From Halosimplex aquaticum (GTDB lineage: Archaea > Halobacteriota > Halobacteria > Halobacteriales > Haloarculaceae): 64,000 bases of DNA. Under the pieces are notes generated by a model, which was not told the origin of the DNA, ran no database searches, and worked only from the letters and a program-made list of their open reading frames with translations. Made by a program: the position numbers and the translations under genes. The stretch's first letter is position 1; every line of letters starts with the position of its first letter. The stretch spans positions 1,922,001 through 1,986,000 of the forward strand of contig NZ_CP118158.1 of assembly GCF_028747785.1 (NCBI RefSeq), read 5' to 3'. Positions 9,485 through 16,442 of this stretch are shown piece by piece.

Positions 9485-11070
9485 TGGCGGGCGACCGCGT
9501 CGACCGCCTCGTCCGCGCCGTCCGCGAGCGAGTGAACGTGGTGTTCAAGAGCCGCGACGAGTTCGACCTGACTTCGGGCGGCATCGCCAGGCCGCTGTTC
9601 TACCTCTCGATCCCCATCGTCGTCACCAACCTCCTCCAGACGATGTACAACCTGGTGGACACCATCTGGCTCGGCCGCTACAGCACGGAGGCGCTGGCGG
9701 CCATCAGCTTCGCGTTCCCCGTCGTCTTCTTCCTCATCTCGCTGGGGCTGGGCGTCTCCATCGCCGGGAGCATCCTCGTCGCCCAGCACGTCGGCGCCGA
9801 CGAGGAGCGCGAGGCCGAGTTCGCCGCCTCCCAGACCGTCACGTTCGCCATCATCGCGTCGCTGGTCCTCGGGAGCGTCGGCTACTTCTTCGTCGGCGAC
9901 ATCCTGCAGCTGCTCGGCGCGTCCGACGACGTGCTCCCCGGAGCGACGGCGTACCTGGAGATCATCTCTATCGGGATGGTGTTCATGTTCGCTTTCTTCG
10001 TGTTCATGTCGCTGATGCGCGGCTACGGCGACACCATCACGCCGATGCTCGTCATGTTCGTCACCGTCGTCGTCAACATGGTCCTCGACCCGTTCCTCAT
10101 CTTCGGCTGGGGCCCGTTCCCGCCCCTCGGCGTCGAGGGCGCCGCCTACGCGACGATCTTCTCGCGAGCACTCGCGACCGTCATCGGCCTGGGGATCATG
10201 TTCCAGGGCACCCGCGGCGTCAAGATCCGTCTCGAAGACATGAAGCCAGACCTCTCGTACCTGCGCAAGCTACTCCGCATCGGCGTCCCCGCCTCCATCG
10301 AGGGGACCGGCAACGCCATCGCGGTCAACCTCATGCTCGTCATCGTCAGCGCGTTCCCGACCGTCGTCGTCGCCGCCTACGGCGTCGGCGTCCGGATGTT
10401 CTCGGTCATCTTCCTGCCGGCCATCGCGGTCGGCCGCGGCGTCGAGACGATGTCGGGCCAGAACATTGGCGCGAAGGAGCAAGAGCGCGCGGCCGCGGCC
10501 ACGCACTTCGCCTCCCGCGCCATGTTCGTCGTCCTCGCCGCCGTCGGCGTGCTCACCTGGCTCGGCGCCGGCAACATCGTCGCCGTCTTCTCGGACGACG
10601 CCGACGTGGTCGAGATCGGCCGTCTGTTCCTGCGCTACGTCGCGCCCACCTTCGGCTTCACCGGCATCTTCCACTCCTACAAGGGCGGGTTCCGCGGCGC
10701 CGGCAAGACGATGACCGCCGCGCTCATCTCCATCGCCATGCTCGGCGCAATCCGACTGCCCGTCGCCCTCTTTGCCTCCCAGTCGCTCCCCTACGAGGGC
10801 ACGTGGGTCGCCGGCCTCGTCGGCGCGATCCCGTTCGACCCGGTCGCGGTGCTCGTCCGAGCGCCCATCGAGACCGTCGCCGCCTTCGAGATGGGATACG
10901 AGGGCATCTGGCTCTCCTTCGCCGTCTCGAACGTCTGCGGCGCCGCCCTCGCCTTCGCCTGGTACATGCGCGGCACCTGGCGCGACGCCGACCTCACCGA
11001 GGACACTCCCGGCGTCGGCGCCGCCAGCGCCGGAGCGGACGCCGAGGCCGAACCGACGACCGACGACTGA
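9484..11070 (+). CDS. MATE family efflux transporter
   Basis: A 528-residue multidrug/toxic-compound antiporter of the cell membrane, with about 12 hydrophobic helices in two halves. The N-terminal LTSGGIARPLFYLSIPIV and TMYNLVDTIWLGRYSTEALA segments are characteristic of the family. The tail is a short acidic cytosolic stretch. The start overlaps the tetR stop, so it is coupled to and probably repressed by that regulator. It likely exchanges Na+ or H+ for organic cations; substrate unknown. Confidence 0.94.
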   Translation: MAGDRVDRLVRAVRERVNVVFKSRDEFDLTSGGIARPLFYLSIPIVVTNLLQTMYNLVDTIWLGRYSTEALAAISFAFPVVFFLISLGLGVSIAGSILVAQHVGADEEREAEFAASQTVTFAIIASLVLGSVGYFFVGDILQLLGASDDVLPGATAYLEIISIGMVFMFAFFVFMSLMRGYGDTITPMLVMFVTVVVNMVLDPFLIFGWGPFPPLGVEGAAYATIFSRALATVIGLGIMFQGTRGVKIRLEDMKPDLSYLRKLLRIGVPASIEGTGNAIAVNLMLVIVSAFPTVVVAAYGVGVRMFSVIFLPAIAVGRGVETMSGQNIGAKEQERAAAATHFASRAMFVVLAAVGVLTWLGAGNIVAVFSDDADVVEIGRLFLRYVAPTFGFTGIFHSYKGGFRGAGKTMTAALISIAMLGAIRLPVALFASQSLPYEGTWVAGLVGAIPFDPVAVLVRAPIETVAAFEMGYEGIWLSFAVSNVCGAALAFAWYMRGTWRDADLTEDTPGVGAASAGADAEAEPTTDD

Positions 11071-11103
11071 CAGTCCGCTCTGCGGTCGACTGACAGTCCG
11101 CTC
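11064..11103 (+). repeat. 17-bp direct repeat at the end of the MATE gene
   Basis: CGACTGACAGTCCGCTC occurs at 11064-11080, spanning the MATE stop codon, and again at 11087-11103. It may be a small slippage duplication. Confidence 0.6.
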
Positions 11104-11140
11104 CGCCGTTTCCGTCCGGACCCCCGCCACGCGCGAGAAG

Positions 11141-11146
11141 TTAAAA
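11141..11146 (+). promoter_or_regulatory. TATA-like box before the 128-residue gene
   Basis: GAGAAG followed by TTAAAA, 35-40 bases before the ATG at 11181, fits a BRE-TATA arrangement with a short leader. Confidence 0.45.
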
Positions 11147-11180
11147 GGGATCCCGCCCTATTCCCCCGCGAGGCGACCAC

Positions 11181-11567
11181 ATGACGGCGCGCGACCCCTC
11201 GTTCGCGATCCCGGGACGGCCCGAGCGCAAGTATCCGCGGAGCGGCGGCGTCGAGTACGAGGGCGAGACGGTGTTCGCCCTGACCCCCGACGCCGACCAC
11301 TCGGACGGCGACCTCGACGCGCTCGTCGCCGACGTCCTCGAATCCGGCCCCTACCGCTCGGGGGACTTCATGGAGCTCCCGATGCCGCTCTATCTCGTCC
11401 GCGACGAGGAGACCGCCGACGTATTCCGCGTCACCGTGCGCGACAGCGCGATCCAACTGCACGTACTGCCGGAGACCGAATCGGCGGGACTGCGCCGTTT
11501 CTACGACCGACTCTGCGAGCGCTCCGAGTGCGAGTGGTCCGTCGTCTGCCGGACGGACTTCGGGTGA
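11181..11567 (+). CDS. Conserved haloarchaeal protein of unknown function
   Basis: A 128-residue soluble acidic protein I cannot assign to a functional family. It has no signal peptide or membrane helix. Visible features are an alternating beta-rich centre (MPLYLVRDEETADVFRVTVR) and a C-terminal segment with two cysteines (about residues 112 and 121) around a short helix. It has its own TATA-like box and stands alone between the MATE operon and the methyltransferase-like gene. Codon use looks like its neighbours, so it is probably a real gene, but no role should be inferred. Confidence 0.72.
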   Translation: MTARDPSFAIPGRPERKYPRSGGVEYEGETVFALTPDADHSDGDLDALVADVLESGPYRSGDFMELPMPLYLVRDEETADVFRVTVRDSAIQLHVLPETESAGLRRFYDRLCERSECEWSVVCRTDFG

Positions 11568-11653
11568 GTGGAGGGCTCCCCGCGCGACTCCCGACGAGCG
11601 GCCAGCGACTGCCCGGCCACAAATCCTATCACGGCGTTGCGCAACTTCGAGCT

Positions 11654-12325
11654 ATGGCGACCTATCTCTCGTTCGAGTACGCACACGCCGACGAATTACC
11701 GGACGGGGAGGACGGCGAGTTCCGGACGCCCGACGCCCTCGTCGAACACTTCCTGCGGGAGTTGACCGAGGAGGGCGACCGGGTGATCGACGTCTTCGCC
11801 GGCTACGGCACGACCCTCAAAGTCGCCGAGCGCCTCGACAGGGTCCCGTACGGCGTCGAGTTCGACCCGGACCGCGCCGCCTACGTGAAGGGACAGATCG
11901 ACGACCCCGACCACGTCCGGCAGGGCGACGTGCTGGACCTGGACGCGTCGTGGTTCCCGGCCTGCGACTGCTGTTTCACCTCGCCGCCGTTCATGGAGCG
12001 GACGGACGACCGCAACCCTTTCGAGAACTACGCCGGCGAGAGCACCTACAGGGAGTACCTGGACGACATCGAAGCCGCGTTCGTCCGACTCGATTCCGTG
12101 TTGGCGCCGGGCGCCCGCGTCGTCGTCGACGTCGCGAACATGAAGTACGAGGGGCGAGTGACGACGCTGGCGTGGGACGTCGCCGAGCGCGTCTCGAACG
12201 TCTTCCACTTCGACGGCGAAGTCGTCGTCACCTGGGAGGGCCGCGACGATCCCGGCGGGGACGGACAGTTCGGATACGGCTACGACCACTCGTACTGTCT
12301 CGTGTTCACGAAATCCGAGGCGTGA
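11654..12325 (+). CDS. DNA-methyltransferase-like protein (orphan, no restriction partner)
   Basis: A 223-residue class I SAM-dependent methyltransferase. The SAM-binding motif is FAGYGTT (48-54), resembling the FxGxGTT of amino-methyltransferases, and the catalytic motif is TSPPF (109-113), resembling the S/D-PP-Y/F motif of N4-cytosine and N6-adenine enzymes. Motif I comes before motif IV, the reverse of the common beta-class order, and there is no obvious target-recognition domain. No endonuclease or specificity subunit is nearby. It could methylate DNA or an RNA; the motif family is clear, the substrate is not. The start at 11654 follows an in-frame leader of unrelated composition. Confidence 0.78.
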   Translation: MATYLSFEYAHADELPDGEDGEFRTPDALVEHFLRELTEEGDRVIDVFAGYGTTLKVAERLDRVPYGVEFDPDRAAYVKGQIDDPDHVRQGDVLDLDASWFPACDCCFTSPPFMERTDDRNPFENYAGESTYREYLDDIEAAFVRLDSVLAPGARVVVDVANMKYEGRVTTLAWDVAERVSNVFHFDGEVVVTWEGRDDPGGDGQFGYGYDHSYCLVFTKSEA

Positions 12326-12370
12326 CCGGCTGTCGAGCGATGTCGCTCGTCGATGTGAGTTCGCGAGAAG

Positions 12371-12442
12371 AGCCTAGGCCGGGATTTGAACCCGGGCTCT
12401 CGTCCTTACCAAGGACGCGCTTTACCTCTAAGCTACCCAGGC
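12371..12442 (-). tRNA. tRNA-Thr (anticodon GGT)
   Basis: A full cloverleaf reads on the minus strand from 12442. The acceptor stem pairs GCCTGGG with CCTAGGC, the D-arm has the TAGCTTAGAGGTAAAGC pattern, and the anticodon stem CGTCC/GGACG closes the loop TTGGTAA with anticodon GGT. The T-arm CCCGG-GTTCAAAT-CCCGG is canonical and the discriminator is T. No intron is seen and CCA is not encoded. Confidence 0.96.
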
Positions 12443-12466
12443 GCCATCCGTCAGTTGCCGCGATTC

Positions 12467-12487
12467 GTCTTTAGGCGTTTCGATCCT
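12467..12487 (-). promoter_or_regulatory. Promoter of tRNA-Thr
   Basis: On the minus strand GATCGAAACG followed by CCTAAAGA forms a BRE plus TATA-like box centred about 29 bases before the mature tRNA 5' end. Confidence 0.5.
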
Positions 12488-12537
12488 TTCGCCGGCGTGC
12501 GGTCCCGACACATGGGAGACGGCGCCGGGACGCCGGA

Positions 12538-13332
12538 TCAGAACCACTCGGCCAGCGCCGCCGGCGTCGCGTCGGAGAACAGGCCCTCGGCCAGGGGTAG
12601 CGCCCCCTCGGTTCTGGCCAGGTCGCCGACGTGCGCCCGCAGATCGGCGGTGGCCTCGCCGCCGGCCGCCGTCGCCCCGGCGACCGCCGCGAGCTCGAAC
12701 ACGTCGACCTCCAGGTTGCCGTCGAAGGTCTCGTCGCCGCTGGTCCGCCGGCGCGTCTGGTCGCCGCCGAACGACCGCACGACCGCGACGGCCTCGGCGG
12801 CGGCCTCGGTGCGCGCGAGCAGGTAGAACCCGCGAGCGACCATCACGTCCGCGACGAGGATATCCATGTCCGCGGCGTCGGCCTCGGTGGTCGCCGCGGG
12901 ATCCGCGGGCGTCCGGTCCGCGTCGGAGAGCGTCACGTCCCCGCCGTCGGTCCACTCGCTGCGCTCGGTCCCCGACGACCGCTCGTTCACGCCGGTCTCG
13001 GGGACGCCGTCGGCGAGTTCGTCACTCCCGGGGGCCACGGACGCGGCGTCGCGTTCCCACGGCGGGTCCTGCGAGAGCGTCCGCGTGAGTCGCAGGCCCT
13101 CGTAGATGAGCTGGACGCCCGCGCCCCGCTCGGCGACAGCGTCCAGCGAGATCGAAGGGGCGTCGCTCTCCGGCGCCCGTGAGGCAGCGGCGCGGGCGCT
13201 CAGGACCGTCAGCACGCCCGGTGCCATCGACCCGTCTTCGAGGCGTTCGCGGATGCGCTCGCGGAGGCGGTCGGGCTCGACGTCGCCGACCGCGTCCGTC
13301 GCGGCCACGCGGACCGCCGCGGCTTCCTCCAT
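12538..13332 (-). CDS. DUF7114-type haloarchaeal protein, possibly degenerate prenyl-synthase fold
   Basis: A 264-residue all-helical soluble protein. I recall this as the haloarchaeal DUF7114 family. A central acidic, low-complexity linker (about residues 95-150) separates two helical parts. The segment DILVADVMVARGFYLLART (about 155-173) and the later DVFELAAVAGATAAGG look like the helix D and helix F patterns of trans-isoprenyl diphosphate synthases (where one expects LVGDxLLxRAF and an ALFxxAxxxGA segment). The aspartate-rich DDxxD motifs are not seen, so enzymatic activity is unlikely. That fold link is my inference. It lies upstream of tRNA-Thr on the same strand. Confidence 0.75.
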   Translation of the reverse strand: MEEAAAVRVAATDAVGDVEPDRLRERIRERLEDGSMAPGVLTVLSARAAASRAPESDAPSISLDAVAERGAGVQLIYEGLRLTRTLSQDPPWERDAASVAPGSDELADGVPETGVNERSSGTERSEWTDGGDVTLSDADRTPADPAATTEADAADMDILVADVMVARGFYLLARTEAAAEAVAVVRSFGGDQTRRRTSGDETFDGNLEVDVFELAAVAGATAAGGEATADLRAHVGDLARTEGALPLAEGLFSDATPAALAEWF

Positions 13333-13461
13333 TGGCGTCGGCTAGCGGGGGGAAGGGCAAAGACCTTTGGAAACGAATTACCGAACGACACCTATGCCGA
13401 CGCCTGCGACGGCAGACTCGCCGTTCGTGCGCGTTCACCATTCCATCGCGGGGGCCGCGCG

Positions 13462-14142
13462 GTGATCGAGACCGCCACCGACGGCGACGTGCGCGTGGTG
13501 ACGCTCGACCGACCGGACCGCCGGAACGCCCTCACACCCGCGGCGCTCGACGACCTCGAAGCGGCCATCGAAGCGGCCGAAGCGCCCGTCGTCTACCTCC
13601 GCGGAGCGGGCTCGGCGTTCTGCGCCGGCGCGGATCTGGACGCCGTCGCCGCGCTCGACGGTCGCGACGCGGCCGAAGCGTTCGCCCGGCGCGGCCAGGA
13701 GGTGGCGGCGACGATCGGAGACGCCGACGCGGTCGTCGTCGCGGGCGTCGACGGACCGGCGAGAGGGGGCGGCGTGGAACTCGCGCTGGCCTGCGACGTG
13801 CGCGTCGCGACGGCCGACGCGACGTTCGCCGAGACCGGGGCGACTATCGGGCTGTTCGGCGCCTGGGGCGGCACGTCTCGACTGCCCTGCGTCGTCGGCC
13901 TCGGCGAAGCGATGGACATCGCCCTCTCCGGACGAGTCGTCGACGCCGACGCGGCGCTCCGGATGGGGCTGGTCTCCCGCGTCGTCGACGAACCGCGAGC
14001 GGTCGCCGCGGAGATCGCCGGCAACGACCCGGCCGCGCTGCGCGTCATCAAGACCCGGCTGCGGGACGGCGCTAGCCGCAACGTCCAGGAGCGCCGGGAA
14101 GCCGAGGCCTTCGCGGACCTGCACGCCGATTTCGACCGCTAG
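13462..14142 (+). CDS. Enoyl-CoA hydratase/isomerase family protein
   Basis: A 226-residue crotonase-fold enzyme. The CoA-binding signature is TLDRPDRRNALTPAALDDL near residues 14-32, the oxyanion-hole segments are FCAGADLDA and GPARGGGVELALACDVRV, and the catalytic-glutamate regions follow around TFAETGATIGLFGAWGGTSRLP. It probably hydrates 2-enoyl-CoA in fatty or amino-acid catabolism. The start is a GTG at 13462. It is slightly shorter at the C-terminus than the usual 250-260 residues but contains all core elements. It is monocistronic here. Confidence 0.92.
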   Translation: MIETATDGDVRVVTLDRPDRRNALTPAALDDLEAAIEAAEAPVVYLRGAGSAFCAGADLDAVAALDGRDAAEAFARRGQEVAATIGDADAVVVAGVDGPARGGGVELALACDVRVATADATFAETGATIGLFGAWGGTSRLPCVVGLGEAMDIALSGRVVDADAALRMGLVSRVVDEPRAVAAEIAGNDPAALRVIKTRLRDGASRNVQERREAEAFADLHADFDR

Positions 14143-14261
14143 AGGGCCGGACTGGGGAAAGCGGGACCGACTCCGCTGGGAGCGCGGCGTCGATCCGAGG
14201 ACCGTTCTATCACTCCGAGAACCGAAACCGTTGAAAGCACCGACGACTCAGTGTACGTATA

Positions 14262-14903
14262 ATGCCGGACTGCGACTACTGCGGGGCGACGTTCGACGGC
14301 GAGGGGGCCTATCTCGACCACCTCGCCGCGGAACACGAGGGCGAACTGCGGTCGATCGACCAGCGGCGCGTCGAGGACCACGACGCGGAGTCCGAGGGCA
14401 GCTTCCCGCTGGGACCGGCCGTGCTCGTCGGACTCCTCGTGTTCTCGGGCGCGCTCGTCGTCTACGTCACGTTCCTGATGGGCGGGTCGGGCGGAACCGG
14501 CGCCGCCAGTCCGGGCGCGGGGTCCGGCAGTGCCTTCGACGACTCCGTGGCGCAGCCGTCCAACCTCGGGAGCGTCCACTCCCACGGCGGGATCACCGTG
14601 ACCATCGGCGGTCAGGAGCTCGATTTCAGCAAGCAGGAGTACCAGCTAGAGGCCGACCCGTTCCACTTCGAGAACGGCGACGGCTCGACGTACCACGTCC
14701 ACGCACAGGGCGTCACCCTCGAGTTCGCGCTGGAGACGCTCGACATCGGCGTGACCGACTCGTCGCTCTCGTTCCGCGGCACGACCTACAACGAGACGGA
14801 CGGAGACACCGTTGTCTACGAAGTCAACGGTCAGGAGGTCGACCCCGAGTCCTACACGCTGAGTGACGGCGACGAGGTCCGGGTCGTCGCCGAGTCCGGG
14901 TAG
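14262..14903 (+). CDS. Membrane-tethered C2H2 zinc-finger protein with exterior domain
   Basis: A 213-residue protein with an unusual build. Residues 4-25 form a C2H2 zinc finger (C4, C7, H20, H25), followed by a charged linker, one transmembrane helix (about 49-72), a Gly/Ser linker, and a C-terminal beta-rich domain of about 130 residues. That domain holds several histidines (SVHSHGG, DPFHFENGDG, TYHVHAQG), which could bind metal. With the finger inside, the rest faces the exterior. No homologue with a known function comes to mind. It stands alone behind an AT-richer spacer; its function is unknown. Confidence 0.78.
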   Translation: MPDCDYCGATFDGEGAYLDHLAAEHEGELRSIDQRRVEDHDAESEGSFPLGPAVLVGLLVFSGALVVYVTFLMGGSGGTGAASPGAGSGSAFDDSVAQPSNLGSVHSHGGITVTIGGQELDFSKQEYQLEADPFHFENGDGSTYHVHAQGVTLEFALETLDIGVTDSSLSFRGTTYNETDGDTVVYEVNGQEVDPESYTLSDGDEVRVVAESG

Positions 14904-14919
14904 CGGCCGACGGCACCGC

Positions 14920-15753
14920 TCAGTACAACCGGTCCGGGCCCGGCGGCGCCTTGCGCTTGTGTTCGCTCGCTTCGTAGAGCCCGCGGACCGTCTCGACGGT
15001 CTCCGGATCGACACCGAGCTCCCTCGCCGTCGCCGAGGTCGACAGCGGGCCGTCGACGTGGAGCGCGAGGACGGAGTCGAGGGTGTCGTACCCCATGCCG
15101 AGTTCGCCCTCGTCGGTCTGCCCTTCCCAGAGCCCGGCGCTGGACTGCTTGCCCGCAAGGTCGTCCGGGACGCCGACGTGCCGGGCGAGCTGTCGCACCT
15201 GCTGTTTGTAGAGGTTGGCGATGGGGTGGCAGTCGACGGCGCCGTCGCCGTACTTCGTGAAGTAGCCGACCAGCGCCTCGCTGCGGTTGCCCGTCCCCAC
15301 GACCAGCCCGTCCTTGTGGTTGGCGACGAGGTAGTTCAGGACGCCGCGGACGCGCGCCCGGAGGTTCCCCGTCGCGGTCGTGTCCTCGGCGGCGTCGGGG
15401 TAGGCGTCGAGGAACGAGTCGACCAGCGGGTTGATCCCGACCACGTCGTACTCGACGTCTAGCAGCTCGCTCGCCACCCGCTCGGCGTCGCTCATGTTCT
15501 CCTCGCGGTTGACCTCGCTCGGCTGGACGAGCGCGTGGACGTTCTCGGCGCCGACCGCTTCGACGAGCAGGTGCGCAGTGAGCGTGCTGTCGATGCCGCC
15601 GGAGAGGCCGATGACCGCCTGGTCGGCCCCGGCGGCCTCGTACTGCGCCTCGATGAAGTCGGTGATGTGCTCGCGGTGCGCGTCGAGCTCCTCGGTCGAG
15701 AGCGTCAGGTCGAGCGGCTCGTCCGCCCGGACGACCGTCTCTGTCGCAGTCAT
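14920..15753 (-). CDS. nadE: NAD+ synthetase, ammonia-dependent
   Basis: This 277-residue enzyme adenylates nicotinate adenine dinucleotide and amidates it with ammonia, the last step of NAD+ synthesis. The N-type ATP pyrophosphatase P-loop is in GLSGGIDSTLTA (about residues 48-59), and GTGNRSEALVGYFTKYGDG and the KRKAPPGPD C-terminal segment are family landmarks. There is no nitrilase domain, so it uses free NH3 rather than glutamine. It converges on the zinc-finger membrane protein gene, with a 16-bp gap. Confidence 0.96.
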   Translation of the reverse strand: MTATETVVRADEPLDLTLSTEELDAHREHITDFIEAQYEAAGADQAVIGLSGGIDSTLTAHLLVEAVGAENVHALVQPSEVNREENMSDAERVASELLDVEYDVVGINPLVDSFLDAYPDAAEDTTATGNLRARVRGVLNYLVANHKDGLVVGTGNRSEALVGYFTKYGDGAVDCHPIANLYKQQVRQLARHVGVPDDLAGKQSSAGLWEGQTDEGELGMGYDTLDSVLALHVDGPLSTSATARELGVDPETVETVRGLYEASEHKRKAPPGPDRLY

Positions 15754-15874
15754 GGCAGGCGATTGGGGTGGCGGCGACTAATACCCTCGCGTCGGCGCTC
15801 ATCGGTGACCGTCCGTCCACTCTCGCGAAGCGCTACGTTCAAGTGGGCGGCCCTGCGATTTCCACCCGGAGCGA

Positions 15875-15945
15875 GCGCCGTTGGTCCAGTGGTAGGACAT
15901 TAGCTTCCCAAGCTAATAGCCCGGGTTCAATTCCCGGACGGCGCA
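15875..15945 (+). tRNA. tRNA-Gly (anticodon CCC)
   Basis: The acceptor stem GCGCCGT pairs with ACGGCGC (15938-15944), followed by discriminator A. The anticodon stem TTAGC/GCTAA closes loop TTCCCAA with anticodon CCC, and the T-arm is CCGGG-TTCAATT-CCCGG. No intron; CCA is not encoded. Four bases after the 3' end a CTTTTTC tract opens element copy A, probably its terminator. Confidence 0.96.
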
Positions 15946-15948
15946 CTA

Positions 15949-16029
15949 CCATCTTTTTCGCGGACGGGTTTCCTCGCGAGCCGTAGGCTCGCTGCGGGAA
16001 CCCGTCCGCCAAAAACATGGGTGAAAAAG
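15949..16029 (+). repeat. Dispersed hairpin element, copy A
   Basis: CCATCTTTTT, a long stem, AAAAACATGG, then GTGAAAAAG. The stem pairs GCGGACGGGTT with AACCCGTCCGC, with an inner hairpin GCGAGCC/GGCTCGC. The outer flanks are also complementary at 9 of 10 positions. The same layout recurs at 33825, 44592 and 58244. Here the first T-tract lies just after tRNA-Gly and probably terminates it. Confidence 0.85.
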
Positions 16030-16408
16030 CCGGACGACTCGGTCGCTTCGCTCCCTCGCGTCCGGTACAACAGATTCACTATTACCGCACCGCACAGCCA
16101 CTCCGCTACCGCACAGCCACTCCGCTACCGCACAGCCACTCCGCTACCGCACAGCCACTCCGCTACCACTCCGTACAGCCACTCCGCTACCACTCCGTAC
16201 AGCCACTCTAATACCGCGCAGCACCAGTGACCGCAGATACCGTACCGATTCGAAACCGCCACCGTCCGGGATGCCCTCGGCCCTCGACCCCTATTCGAGA
16301 CCGCGACGGACCACCGACTGACGGCCACCACGTCGTCCGAGCGCTGAATACCGGCGTTGACGGCCGACCCGTCAATTCGACCGCCTGCGGCGATCACTCG
16401 CGATACTT
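16030..16408. other. Intergenic stretch with minisatellite, no gene
   Basis: No credible coding frame is seen between element A and the Bat-type gene. The first part is AT-richer than the surroundings and holds the 19/24-bp tandem repeat listed separately. Confidence 0.7.
16094..16208 (+). repeat. 19/24-bp tandem repeat
   Basis: The core ACAGCCACTCCGCTAC starts at 16094, 16113, 16132, 16151 and 16175, with a diverged last copy at 16199. The first four units are spaced 19 bp and the next two 24 bp, the longer unit gaining CACTCCGT. There are no unique spacers, so it is a minisatellite and not a CRISPR. Confidence 0.85.
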
Positions 16409-16416
16409 GGGTTTAA
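16409..16416 (+). promoter_or_regulatory. TATA-like box of the Bat-type regulator
   Basis: TTTAA within a GGGTTTAAGCC context lies about 28-31 bases before the ATG at 16443, suggesting a nearly leaderless transcript. Confidence 0.45.
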
Positions 16417-16442
16417 GCCGCTCGGAGCGAAAGAGATCGGCA

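Noticed and set aside
16094..16208. The 19/24-bp repeats as a CRISPR array
   Set aside because: Repeats are contiguous with no unique spacers and no cas genes are nearby.
16227..16442. Extending the Bat-type regulator to the upstream in-frame start
   Set aside because: The extra 72 residues lie over the intergenic spacer and the TATA-like box, and do not resemble the receiver-like domain.
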